From assembly GCA_021904315.1 (NCBI GenBank), contig CM038925.1:9550501-9614500 (forward strand): DNA of 64,000 nt, read 5' to 3'. The notes under the pieces are model-generated. The model was not told the origin of the DNA. It did no database searches and saw nothing but the letters and a program-made list of their open reading frames with translations. Positions 36,641 to 49,269 of the stretch are shown here, piece by piece. Positions within the stretch are counted from its first letter, which is position 1. Each line of letters opens with the position of its first letter. The translations under genes were made by a program, and so were the position numbers. Origin of the DNA: Sphagnum magellanicum (Eukaryota; Streptophyta; Sphagnopsida; Sphagnales; Sphagnaceae).

Positions 36641-37320
36641 TTCTTAGGGAACTTGTGCCTTTCTCCAAAAAAAAAACATTTTCCTTTGGGAAGGTGCCCT
36701 TTTCATTAGGGAACTTGGATCCTTCACAAAGAAAAATTCAATATTTCTCGAACAAGTTTTTTTCATCAATAAAATTTTCTTATTCGATAGAGAATTTGCT
36801 TGGGATTGGCACTTAGTCTTCTTTCCACCGAGAAAGTTAATTCCTATGAGCAATTAATTTTTAAAAAACTATTTAAATGTTCTATGAATTTGTTTATTCA
36901 TTTGGTTTGTTTAAAAAAAACAATTGAGAGAAAAAGGATTGAACTTTGGACCTTCATGTTGAAAGGAGTATTCTAACCATTTACATTACCATTTAACCAT
37001 TTTTTTGTTTTGAAATTATTGTGTTAAAAAGATACTTAGAGCAATAATCATTGTGCAAGTAATGTAAAAAAAAAAATAATCTGATTTTTTTTCCATGTTA
37101 AACATTGAACCCAATGCCACATTTAACTTGTTGCTCCTATTTAGTTAGGGTTTGCCCTCTTGTTACATATATTCATTCCCCCATACACTCACATCTTAAC
37201 ACAAATCATATATATTAATTCACTTGGTTTGTCTGTGACAGTGACTACAGACGGACAGTGGCCATGGACAGTTGTTTGAAAAGAAATTAAAAAAAAAAAA
37301 AACCAAAAACATCAACCAAA
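36640..37320. other. AT-rich DNA upstream of a Helitron end
   Basis: Nothing recognisable except A-rich runs near 37066 and 37290. The left end of the Helitron whose 3' terminus is at 37368 should lie somewhere upstream, but I could not identify its 5' TC end. Confidence 0.4.
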
Positions 37321-37338
37321 CATTGTTGAAATAACACA

Positions 37339-37368
37339 CCTGTGCATTATGCACAGGGTTCACACTAG
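37339..37368 (+). mobile_element. Helitron 3' terminus
   Basis: A perfect 19-base hairpin at 37339-37357 (CCTGTGCAT, T, ATGCACAGG) is followed, after seven bases, by CTAG at 37365-37368 and then T. A short hairpin about ten bases before a terminal CTRR, inserted ahead of a host T, is the classic 3' end of plant Helitrons. A second end with the same geometry and nearly the same sequence is at 63859-63888, which supports one family. Confidence 0.75.
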
Positions 37369-37672
37369 TATAATGTGATCACATACCTAGTTCATCTCAC
37401 TAGTAGTGTGAAGGAAAGTGGAGCCCACAAGTTTAATTAGTGGCTAACTAGCATAAGATTTAGGGTATTACCATTCAATGGGAGGAGGTGGGGAAATGAA
37501 CTCCTTTTTAGGGTTTTCCATTTTTAGGGTTTGGTTTCTGGGTACATTTTTTTTCGCGATTCGCTTCTTTGTCGCGAGTTGTGTGTCTGGTTCCTCTTGG
37601 GGGTTTCGGCGTTTCCTCAGTGCGAGAAATCGTGAACAAGACGAGGGCGTAGGGGTGAAGAAGGTCAGGCTG

Positions 37673-40600
37673 ATGGAGGAGGAACAACGAGGAGGAGGGT
37701 TAAGATTCGAGTACGATGGACAGACCATGAGTAGGGGTTTAGATACTGTCAAGCTGTTTGTGGGACAGTTGCCTAAGCAGTTGACGGAGCAGCAGTTGGC
37801 TTCTGTGTTCTCTGAAGCTGGCACCGTTTATGAAATCAATATTATCAAGGACAAGCTTACCAAACAGTCTCGAGGTCAGAGAGTGACTCTCCTGCTCTGT
37901 CTGGCTGTTATTTCTTTTTTTGGTTTTTGGTTTGGTGTTTTTTCATGGAGGTTTTATTTTTGTTTTGTTTTATTTTTTCCAGTTTTTGTGTCTTTCCTTC
38001 TATTTTGATGTTGTGAACATTGATGTGTCGGAAAAAGAAGACGAAGAAAGCATGCTTGCGTCTTTTTTCGCGTAATTAGGGTGGTGGAGTTCCGACCCCT
38101 GACATTGTCGCTTGGGTTGCCTTCATGTGCTCTGGATGTATGTGCTAGACTAGGGTTTCTTATTCCGCTTTGGTTGAAGCACCTCCTAATGGCGTTGCAC
38201 AATTTGCACAGGACGAAGTTTTATGAGAATGTCCTAGTGACTCTGGGGGGCATGTTGGTCCTATGCTGTCAATGTGTGCCAGAAAATCCGTGTCTGCTGA
38301 AAATGTCGCCAAGTATATCCTTCTACCCTGATCTCTTCCTAATTTCTACTGTCTTTCTGCAGGGTGCTGCTTCTTGACATACACCACAAGGCAAGAAGCT
38401 GACAATGCAATTGAAATTTTCCACAACAAGCGCACTCTTCCTCCGGTAAACTGTAGCTCTCTTAAGAAGGGGTTTTTAACCTGTTATTGATCACTTTTGA
38501 GTGTGCAAATAACTTGAGGGCTTCTTGTGTGAAGAACATGTCTAATGCTGGTTGTCTCATGTCTGTCATTCTGCCAAAAAAGGTGCTCTAGTGTTTGCAC
38601 TTAGGATAGGTGTCAGGTATGGTTTTGCAATTGTGCACATAAAGGTGGGTTTTCTGCATTTTACATTTTGTCTGCGGAATGTATAGTCTTATTGTTGTTT
38701 GGCACTGCCTCTTTGCATCAAATAGGTGACAAGTCCTTTGCAAGTGAAATATGCTGATGGGGAGATGGAGCGATTAGGTGAGACATCTCCAACATGTATT
38801 ATAGCAAATTGGCTAATTTGGCAACCTGAGCTGTCAACAGCTTCCAGCTTCAATTTTTACATTGATTCAGGACAGCTACATTAGGTCCACATGTCCTCTG
38901 ACTATTTGTCCTTTTGCTGAGCTTTCAAGTGTGGGTGGCAGAGCACAAGCTCTTCATTGGTATGCTACCCAAGGGAGCAACAAAAGCAGATGTCATGGGA
39001 GTGTTTCTACCCTATGGAAACATCAAGGAGCTATCTGTGATCAAAGGCTCCCAGCCGACTAGTAAAGGTAGCCCAATGTTTATAAAACTTTCAATCTCAA
39101 TTAGTGATATGGTATTTGAGCTGCAAATTGTCCTGTTCAGCTTTGTGTTTGAACTTCTTTGTAGCATTCTCAGGATCACTGCAGTATCAGCAGTATCATG
39201 ACCTCAGTGTGTGATGCTGTAGCTAGAAACTTGGACATTTCTTGCCAGAAGCTTTTTTGTACGTACTAAGAGCATGGAGTCTTCAGTCTATTAATCCAGT
39301 ATGTGATGAGAAGTGATGAGTGGGGAGTGTCATGGAATTGTGCTCTCAAGTAAGGAATGATACTGAGTTTGGGACATGGTGTCACAGCTTGTGCTTTTCT
39401 CAAATATGAGACAAAAGACCAGGCAATCTGTGCCATTGAAGCCCTCAATGGAGTGTATAAGATGGAGGTATTTTATCTTTTCTCTGCTGCTTCCTGTTGT
39501 GCATGAGCATTTGGTGAATGGATGAGAATAATTTATCTGAGCATGGAACTTGCAGATTACTATGGAGGTTGATTTCCATGACAAAGAAGAGCTTGATCTA
39601 GATGTGCACTCTTAAACTGTGCAAGTCAGTAGGAATGTGATAGGTGGCTATATGGACTAGAAAGCATCATGCGTAGTGTTCTTCACATGGATGACCAAAA
39701 TTTGCAGGATTGTCAATGTAGGATTCTTGCAGTAGAGTGTTTCAAGTAGCCAAATATCATAATGGTGCACATTTTTCAAACAGTGTGTTTTAAAGCATGT
39801 AATTGTCATGATAGGTGACTGGCTCATGAATAACTGGTTCTTGGCAGGGTTCACCATCAGCTTTGGTGGTAAAATGGGCAGATACTGAGAAAGAAAGGCA
39901 AGCCCGTAAAGTGCAGAAAGACCAGAGTGTTTCAGCAGCCCCAGTTCCTGGACAGCAGCAGCCATCATTGTTTGGTGCATTACCGATGGGTTATGCACCT
40001 GCTCCTTCTTACAATGGTTATGCCTACCAGGTCCTTAACCACCTTTGAACTTCTTTTTTTTGTGCAAAGTCATGCCAGCAGTCTTTGAATGATGTCAGTG
40101 CTAAGTTGGACTGACTTTTGTTTTCACTTTTGTACTTCAGTGAATCCACCAGGATCCATTATTTGAGGGATTTCTTTTGGCTTCTGTTATTTGGTGTGGT
40201 CAGGGATCCTCAATCTGAAGCAGCTGAACAGAATGCCCGGTGGTCTGAAGCACTCTGCTGTACACTGACTCGATGCATACCAAAAATAAGCATCTAATAG
40301 GGTTGCCACTGATTGCTCACCATATAACTATCCTTGCTGATCAGATTTTAAACTTGGATATGTGTGTGGTTGTAACAGGCAATGAACAATTATGGAGGGA
40401 TCATCTCATACCCAGCACAACCAGGGTTAGTTGGTATATCTGCAACTCTTCCTGGGGCAGGGCCAGATCTTATGACCTATGCACCTATGCAGCCTACCAC
40501 CTATGCATTTGGGGGAGGGCAGTATGGTGGGATGGCCTATCCAGGTCCAATGATGAGCCCTCACCCCACACCCTACCCTACACCTGTCTCACCAGTTGTG

Positions 40601-41164
40601 GCTATGAATCCGGGTGCAGCAGCTGTCAGGACCAGTGTTGGTCCCCAGACAGAAGGTAGGCAACCTTTCTACATATGTTCTTTCAGTGTGTATTCCCTGG
40701 ATTTCTTACAGTCAGTGGCAATAATTTAGGTCAACTGAGCAGAATATTTTGTGTGGGTTCTATCTTTGGTATACTTTCAGGGCCAGCAGGAGCCAATCTC
40801 TTCATTTATCATATACCGCCTGAGTTTGGTGATCAGGAGTTGTCTGCTGCATTTTCACCATTTGGTAATGTCATCAGTGCCAAAGTGTTTGTAGACAAGA
40901 CCACGGGTGCTAGCAAATGCTTTGGTACTTACCTTACCTCCCTCATTAGTTTGCATGTTTCTTTCTGCCCTTGTTGTGTGGTGTGCTTTTTAGGTATCTG
41001 TATCTGTTGATGATCTTTAAGTACTAAATGGTGCAGGGTTTGTAAGTTATGACTCCCCAGAAGCAGCACAAGCTGCCATCAATGTTATGAACGGCTTTCA
41101 ACTGAGCGGTAAAAGGTTGAAGGTGCAGCTGAAGCGTGATACGAAGCAAAGCAAGCCCTATTGA
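37673..41164 (+). CDS. BRN1: Bruno/CELF-like RNA-binding protein with three RRMs (BRN1 type), 9 exons
   Basis: Exons 37673-37874, 38363-38445, 38726-38777, 38942-39067, 39388-39467, 39848-40030, 40379-40655, 40781-40924 and 41037-41164 join in phase to 424 codons plus TGA. All introns have GT/AG ends. The product is an RNA-binding protein. Arabidopsis BRN1 is reported to bind SOC1 3' UTR RNA and delay flowering, but the target here is unknown. RRM1 has LFVGQLP (28-34) and RGCCFLTY (67-74). RRM2 has KLFIGMLPK and ACAFLKYE. A linker rich in Gly, Pro, Ala and Tyr follows ([15 protein letters not shown] and onwards). RRM3 starts [16 protein letters not shown], and the protein ends [15 protein letters not shown] as plant family members do. 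I chose ATG 37673 (MEEEQRGGG) because the in-frame upstream extension from 37478 is hydrophobic and unlike the family. Confidence 0.93.
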
Positions 41165-44100
41165 GCCATAGTGGTTGGCTGCAGCATTCCAAGAAGGCCT
41201 GTTAGATTGTACACATGATGGTAGATGGGCAGGGACTCATAATTGAACTGCTGAGTTCATCGCCAGCACCAGACTTGTATGCAGGTGGGAAGGCAGCTGC
41301 TCTTGCTTTGCAGCAAGCTTGTTTGCTCTTATTGTACACTAGGGTGCTGTGTGACATCCTTTTGGATTTCAATTTTGAGTGTCTAGCATCCTCTTCTGCA
41401 GCTTCACCCAAAATATTTGGCTGTCCAGGCATTGTAGCTGTTTAGGATAGTGAATGTTGCAATCATGAAGTCTTAGTCAGAAGCTAAAGTCAACTTTGCT
41501 AATGGACTTGACTGGGCCCTCTGTAACAGAATGTCATGGCATTGCAGTTTTTGGCTTCTGATGGGTTTGATGTCTCCTAAGTATTTTTATTTCTTTTTTG
41601 GTGGGGTTGGGGAACAATGTATTTAGACCAAGAACCATTGTGCATTACTAGGGTACTTGAAAATGAGACAGATTTCTTGCCCTTGTGTTGTAACTCTGAA
41701 TTGTGCACAGAGTTTTTCCATAATGTGGTTCAAGTGAATGTTAGCCAGGTGGCATGGTCTTCTTGTCAGCATTGACTTTGGTGATTTGCAAAGTCTAAAT
41801 GATCATTTTCACAGTGTGGCTATCAATGGGTTGTGGTAGGCTTTACTTTACTAGAGGTGGTCTTCTGCCAACCTCATATGGAGGTGTGTGCTCCTGGCTG
41901 GCTGGCTGGTTGATGTGGGAAGGACTGTCCTGTTGTAGTGAAGGCCTTGTGATGTTTATGCTGCTATACCAGCAGAAATGTGACGGGTTTGTTCAGCTGT
42001 AATGATGATGTCACGTATCGTTCTGTTTGTCCCTCTGTTGAGGAGACTCTCATGTGTGGTGGCCATTCGGATGTTGCCATTTCTGCCAGGTACTGTGTGC
42101 TTTGTTCCTGCAGTGCAGTCTCTGTACCTGTCCCTTATATATGTTTTCATTCTGTGCTGTGCTGATTTCAATCATTTGTTTGCAAATATGTGAAGAGGTT
42201 GTCTGTTACTCTGCATGAACCTGTGTTGTTTGACCCTATGTCTTCCTAAATGAACCAATATCTCTGTTATGATTCTCATGAGAGTTATTACCTTTTCTTG
42301 TGCTCTGAGCCATAATCGAGTGAAGACATTTGCTGTAGTGCAGGTGGAGGAAGCTGGCATCTGTGCTTACAGGGATTTCTGTTGCTTTTGTTTGTAGGAG
42401 TGGGAAGGACAAGCGCCTTGCAATGACTTGGAACAATTACCTGCTTTGCACACTTTGTGTGCAAAAGTGGAAGTGTGCAGCAATGGAAGTTTTCTGGTTA
42501 TTGCCTTTGAACTCCACTCAGCAAAATGTTACAGGCAGTGTACTGTCCCATGTTTTATACAACATTGTATGTGGGTCAATGAATAGGGTCATTGAGGAGC
42601 TTATTGCCATGGGGGGTAATTCAGATCTGTCTTTTGACATAACACACCCTCAAAATGGGATGGCTTCTTTATTCCAGCACCTTACAATTTTGACATTATG
42701 CTGACAGCATGCCTGTGATGGGGGACAGAAAGGGCAACCAAAGTGGACATCTTGGGAATCCACACTGAGCATCTAATGTCTATTGAGAGATTGATTGGTG
42801 ATAAGGTCAGCAATGAACAAGGTGATGAAGATTTGGTAGGGTATGCCCTTCCAAAGTAATTTGAGGTATGAGGCATTTTTGCACATATTCCAGAGCCCAC
42901 AAAATTGTTCCACCAAGTTTCTAGGATGTTTGTGGAAGGCAGCTACAGCAGTGTTTGTAATGGCTGCACAAACTAGCATTTAGAAGTTTCCTTTCCTATC
43001 ACACTAATTTGACTGTTTCTCTGGATCTTTTTGGCAAGTGGGGTTATTTGCAGCTATACAAAGTGTTGTGGTTAGTCTTGGAGTCTGGTTCTTCTTTAGT
43101 GGAAATGATATATTTGGGTCCTGAATCCATACTCTTTGTTGGACAAAAATCCTATTCATCAGAATTTTGGGAATCCCACAGTCCTGATTTACTTATTTTT
43201 ATTTTGTTTAAAAGTAGTATTATTGAATGTCTGATATCTTGTGACTCATAGTGTGTGGGTCTGTAAATCCCAATCCTAGTCCTGCTCATCTAGTTTGCAA
43301 GCGCTGCCTCCTACAGGGAAAGATTGCTCTGCTCTTGTAAAGCATCTACACAAGATATGGTTAACAAGTTGTAGTGGCAATGATAACATGGCTCTGAAGT
43401 TGCCAAAAGGCAGATTCCTTTATAGTTCTGTGTTATGGTTCATGCATGTTGGTAGTTGTCTGTTGAGAAAATAGCTGGAACAGAGAACTGCACCCTTCAT
43501 CAGGGATTCACATGTGATGATTACACCAGAAATGGTTTTCATCTGACTATCTGATGGGTTTGGAAAAATGGTGGACCTGGTGGACCTTCAGGCCTTCAGG
43601 AAGTGGGGTGAAAACAATGACGCAAAACTGTCAGTACCCAATGGAGGTAAATGTTTTACATGCTCAAGAAAGAACACATTTGTGTTGGTGTTTTGGTGTT
43701 GAAATAAATTTCTGTAGTTTGACTCAGTATAGTTCCTTTCACGAGAGGTAAATGGATTGCAAAGTGATGTCACATTTTAGATTTTAGCTGCCTGAATGAC
43801 TGGACCATACCTTTGACTTTTCCCTTGACTTTAACTCTTTGTGGTCTCGTCTTTGGTTTGTGTATCTGAGAACTTGGTTTTGACTGCAAAAGGGCTGGCA
43901 CCGCTCCAGAAGAACCAAGGGAGTGTTAGCTAGCACTCCATGAGTGGTAACCAACGGGCCAACTCAATCTGAGGTAAAACTCAAAGTAAATGCTTTTAAA
44001 GCTTGAAGATGGATAGACTATGATGTTAGCATAATTTCATCAAGTCCTTTCACATGCAATTAGATGAGTTCATCCATGTGGGTGATGTAATCCAGTTTGG

Positions 44101-44690
44101 TCAATTTCATCATCCTTGAACTTGATCTAGATGTGTAAATTCCATCCATTAAGATTACAATGAATGAGTTTATTTTCGTGAATTATTTTGCTTGTCTTGT
44201 ATAAATATCATTTGTATTGGAAGTATTCATCGATTTTGTGATTAATTTCTCTTTATCAAACATTTCTTTCGATATTCATCCTCTCTATGTAGTAATCAAT
44301 TACATCCTTGTTATGCATTTGGCATGCAAACTACAATATATATGAATTGCATGAATTCAAGTGCCTACATTAGCACCTTTTGGAAGGCAGGTGCATCCTG
44401 CCCGAGTGAAAATGTGTGCATGTGAGTGAAAACAGGGTAATTGTTAGTAAAATTATTTCTTACAAAGCGATAAATATTTCAGGGAGTACTGGTGAAAAAA
44501 AATTCGTTTTGTTGTGTATTGAAATGGTAATGTATCAATGCATCATATTCCATCATGCAGTATGTCATCATGCATCATGCTATATCATCAACCTAAATCC
44601 TAGGGTACATATGTATTGTGTAAGGAAGCGTGGGGAAAATTTCAAAATGACTACATGCATAAAAAAACTTTATAGATGAACATCTAAATG
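41165..44690. other. Downstream of BRN1, no gene recognised
   Basis: The first several hundred bases probably hold the 3' untranslated region. The remainder has moderate GC and many short frames on both strands (for example 42363-42704 on +), none with a recognisable domain. A small CTGG repeat lies near 41897-41910. Confidence 0.45.
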
Positions 44691-44699
44691 TTTGTTTAC

Positions 44700-46320
44700 T
44701 ATACTAAAATTGTTAATGTATCAAAAAACATTATTACATTAAATTTTTAAAATACATGGATAAGATATTATCATATTTTCAAGTTTATGGGTAAGGTAAA
44801 GTAATTGTTAATTTAGTACCAAACCACCAATTCATTGTTGACACATGTGTGAATAATACATTGAATGTATTATTAATATTTCACACTTAAGAAATAAATG
44901 GTTACATATGAAAACTTGACACCTAGCATACATTTAACATCATTTTTTTATCATAACTAACTATAATTTACCATATGTTTTTGATACACCAAGGATTTAT
45001 TAATATATTAAGGATTTTTCAACCCATCTAAATAGAGAAAGAACAAGAAATTTTTCAAAATAGATGTACTAAAGGTGGCCACATTTCCAAGTTTATAGGT
45101 TAGGTAAAACAACTATTAATTTAATTTAAAAACCCATAATCTACTATCAAGATGTAATGTGAGCAGTACATTGAGTGTATCATGAACATATTTTCACACT
45201 TGACAAATAAACCTTACATATGAAAATTTGACACCTAATATACATTTACTCATTTTTCAATAATAACTAATTATTATTAACCATATGTCATTGATACACT
45301 AAAACTTTATTGATACATTAATAATGTGTTGATACATTAATGATCTTTTGATACACTAAGACTTTTTCGACCCTTCTAAACACAAAAAGAATGAGAATTT
45401 TTAAAAATAAATGGACAAAAGGTTGCCACATTTCCAAGTTTATAAGGTAAAACAACTATTAATTTTGTTAAAAACCATTAATCTACTATCAAGATGTGAT
45501 GTGAACAATATACTGAATGTATCATAAACATATTTTCACACTTAAAAAATGAACCTTCCATATGAAATTTTGATACCTAATATACATCTACAATCATTTT
45601 CTAATTATAATTAACTATTATTAACCATATATAACTAATACACTAAAGATTTATTAATACATTAATGATTTATTGATACATTAAAGACCTTCTAATACAC
45701 TAAAGATTTTCCAACTTTTCTAAACATAGAAAGAGCGAGAATTTTTTCAAAATAAATGCACAAGAGGTTGCCACATTTCAAAGTGTATGGGTAAAGTCAA
45801 AAATAATTAATTCGATTGAAATGCACCACTATGCTGCGAATTAGTAAGACGTGGTGTGAACAATACATTAAATGTATCATAAATGTATTTTCACACTTGA
45901 AAAATAAACTTTAAACATGAAAGTTTGACACTTAGTACACATTTACCATCAATTTTTATATTATAACTAACTATTATTAACCATGTGCTATTAATATACT
46001 AAAGATTTGTTGAAACTTAATGATTTATTGATACATTAAATACCTTTTAATACACTAAATTTTTTATAATCTATCTATATATAGAAAGAGCAAAAAAAAT
46101 TTCAAAACAAATGGACAAGAGGTTGTCACGTTTCAAAATGTAAGGGTAAAGTAAAAAATTTAATTAATTAAACCAAAATGCACCACTGTGCTACTAACAT
46201 GTGGTGTGAATAATACATTGAGTGTATTATTAGTATTTGACAATTGAGAAAGAATTATCTACATATGGGAAAATTTGACATGTGTTACACATTTCCCACC
46301 ACTTTTTGACTTTAAATAAT
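44700..46320 (+). repeat. Five-copy degenerate tandem array, about 345-bp unit
   Basis: Anchor sequence AAGTTTATGGGTAAGGTAAA or a variant recurs at about 44781, 45089, 45436, 45781 and 46136, giving spacings of 308, 347, 345 and 355. Each unit also carries the near-palindrome ATACATTGAATGTAT, a GACACCTAATATACATTTAC-like stretch and AACTATTATTAACCATATG, plus runs of GATACATTA/GATACACTA. The array ends just before the element-derived genes at 46.7 kb and may be a terminal or subterminal part of that element (inference). Confidence 0.75.
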
Positions 46321-46739
46321 TGATGCTGCTATTGAAAACCTACTACTTTTCATTGCCCATGGTCTTAGAAATCATTGCTTGTATAGCCATTGATGCATTC
46401 ACAGCAGCCCTTCAAGCTACAATTGGCCATTGGTATTGCATTGGGGTGGTATGAATAACTTCATTTTAATGTTTTATTACTTGTAATTTTATTTATATCA
46501 TACACTAGTATATTATATCAATGTATTACATTAAATGTTGATATTAATGTATCAGGTTACATGTATGTATCAATGTACCATGTTACATGTATATATTAAT
46601 GTATCAAGTTAGCTATATGTATCGGTGAATTAGGTTACATTTTATGTACTATTAAATGAATCCCACAATGTGTATCATGAATTGTGAAGTATTTTTTGAT
46701 TTATTTGTGTGTTTTCCTTGCAATGTGAATGTTGTGGGA

Positions 46740-48770
46740 TAGTTCCAAAAATTTTATGAAATTGTGCGTAACCTTATCAACAATGTTTTACACAACTTAA
46801 CTCGAGATCAACAAGATGCAACCCAATTTAACAAAGTCAAGATGTTGATGTCTTATGTTTCATATCGACATGCATTGATGACGTTCAAGGTTGAATTGTC
46901 TAAGTGGGAGATGGAGGTGGCTTTAATGCACATTGAACTTTGCATACCACAACAGTTCAATGGGAAAAAGAAAATGGTCAATGAATCGAGGAAGCATCTT
47001 GGAACTTGAATACAATATGGCAAATACTTGCATCTAATCAACACATCTTGAAGAAGATGCCAAAGCTCCCTTGGTGCCATGATTGTAAGTAAATTATTTA
47101 TGTTTGCATAAGTTTGATTAGATATCAATTCCATCCCCTAATACTAACCATGTTATTTTGTTTGTGTAGTTGCGAAGGCACAAATCGTACAACAATTACT
47201 AGTTGGGCTTCAAACTCCAAAGATCCCACCACCTATGCTTATGCAATTATTGAAGTTCTATTTTTTTTTTCATCATGGGAGGGGGAAAAATCTCCCTATT
47301 TTGCCCCTTCAGTGGTTTGAAGGAAGAGAATTTGCATAAATGGATGTAATTTCCACCCCATGCATGTAATTAAATCTTACATTTTTTACTATCAATGTAT
47401 CATTATGTCAATGTTTTAGTGTATCACAGTGTCAATGTATAAGTGTATTAGGTATAATTTATTTTTCAATCATATTCCTTTTTTAATGTTGTAGCCTTAG
47501 TGTATAAGATGATATGTTGAGTGAGTTAATGTATTCGATAATATTTATGAGGCATGTGAATGTGTCATCTTTAGTTATTATTAACTTTATTTTCCTTGGA
47601 AAAAACAAAGTACCGGAAATGATTCAATCCATCAAATACAATTTCTTCCTTCAAAACACATTCAATATTCTTTTTTTCATGTGCATTTGACCTTAATCAT
47701 GTGTATTAGTGTATCAACAATGGTCTTACATTTATATTCTATGTTTTGAATGTTTTTTGGAACTAGAGCAAAAATTCGAATGTTGTTTTTTTTGGAGGAC
47801 AACCACATTTTGAGTTGAACATTACAAATTCAAAATTTGCCAAGTTTCGGAACCCTCAAGCTTGGTTGGGGGGTTCCATGATGGATTTTTTGAAATTTAG
47901 CCACTAGTTCAATAGCCCTCCAAACATTCGAAAGGCAATATTTGTGGCAAGTGCTTTGGTCACTTCATATTTGAAGATTTTATGTTTTGGTACAAGGGGT
48001 GGTACTAGAGTTATAGAGTTGGAGGCCATTGTGGGATGGGCCAAGTTTCACCTATCATTGGGTGGAGGTGAAACTAGATATGACATTATGATAATACCTT
48101 ATCATGCTGCTACACATTGGAGTTTGCTTGTGTTGGAGCCTTCCCACACCTTTCATTTTGACTCCAAGATTAGGGTACATGACTATTGAACATGTGACAT
48201 TTTTATTCAATGGATTTGTGGGGCCTTGTTATTATGAAACGTCCAACTTGGTGATCCTACATTTAATGAATTGGTTGAAAAGCCAATGTTGAGAGTCCCC
48301 ATCTCTACACAGGTTGGGAGTTGGGAATGTGGATATGTTACTTCACATAACCTTTGCCAATACTTGGCTTACAGGGTAGGATTGAAGAATCAAACAATTT
48401 TCAACAACAATGTTATCTTTGTAATACATTCAAAACATAATAATTAGAATGTCAATATATAATAGTCAATGTAATGTGTTTCAAAAAAAATTAACATTGT
48501 ACCATTGGATGTGTAATTTATCACCTTATGTGTTGGTGTAGATCTTGAGCAAATCTTGGAATGCACAATTTGATCTTATGGAATTTCAAAAACATACCAT
48601 CATGAAGCTTGTGGAGGAGCTTGAAGTCAAGGACACAAGTCGTGGCTATTTGCCACCATATAGACCATTGGTTGTTGCACATACAAGCCCTAATAATGAT
48701 TATACTTTGTTGGATGCAACTATAGTTGTGCAAAATTCACAATTAAGGCCTTTGGAATGTAGGTGAGGTG
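46740..48770 (+). pseudogene. Ulp1-type (C48) cysteine protease relic of a mobile element
   Basis: The + strand frame 47830-48375 encodes a Ulp1-like peptidase domain with the full catalytic set: His in AATHWSLLVLEP (codon 48115), Asp in FHFDSK (48160) and Cys in SWECGYV (48328), with a Gln upstream (ISTQVGSW). All lie in one frame, broken by TAG at 47905 and TGA at 48187 and 48235. A donor follows at LAYR/GTAGGA, and a likely next exon starts at 48542 (SKSWNAQFDLMEF). Upstream coding-like pieces lie at 46764-47009 and 47168-47334. Transposons of the MULE superfamily, such as Kaonashi-type elements, are known to carry C48 peptidases. The transposase relic immediately to the right, on the - strand, supports this reading. 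The stops imply it is no longer functional. Confidence 0.65.
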
Positions 48771-49198
48771 GCTTTCAAATCACAAGAGGATTGGGCGTAT
48801 TGTAAATAAGTACTAGGGAAGTTGACTTTTATGCATGGGGGGAACCCAAATGGGGATATAGGATAAATTAAACAAGGAGTTTTTATGAACTAAAGAGTTT
48901 TATTAGACCCCATTTTGGTGCTCATGGTTGGGTGGTAACATGCATGTATATATGATTTTTGTGAATTATTAGTCCATTGTATTGTAATGTTATGAAGAAT
49001 GGTGTTTCACTTTGATCAAAATTTGTAATCATGAATTAGTTTTTCAATGTATTAGACCCCATTTTGGTGCTCATGGTTGGGTGATTCCCACTTGTTGCAT
49101 CCACCATATCCAATGCCATGCTTTGAAGCTATTCCTTTGAATTGACTTGTATTGGGGTGGTCAACTTATGAATTGATGTAGGTGGAGTTGTCACTATG

Positions 49199-49200
<2 letters not shown>

Positions 49201-49234
<34 letters not shown>
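49201..49234 (+). repeat. G homopolymer, 34 bases
   Basis: Thirty-four consecutive G between CTATGTT and TACCCAC, just beyond the 3' end of the MULE transposase relic. Such a run can form G-quadruplexes, and it can also be an assembly or base-calling artefact. Its exact length should not be trusted. Confidence 0.85.
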
Positions 49235-49235
<1 letters not shown>

Positions 49236-49269
49236 ACCCACTTGTGGATTAAGTAGGTTTTTCAACCCA

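Noticed and set aside
37478-37672. In-frame N-terminal extension of BRN1 from an upstream ATG
   Set aside because: The extra 65 residues are hydrophobic and aromatic-rich, unlike plant BRN1 N termini, while MEEEQRGGG at 37673 fits a usual start.
44700-46320. Repeat array considered as a CRISPR
   Set aside because: Units are about 345 bp and degenerate with no short constant repeats or unique spacers, and the genome is eukaryotic.
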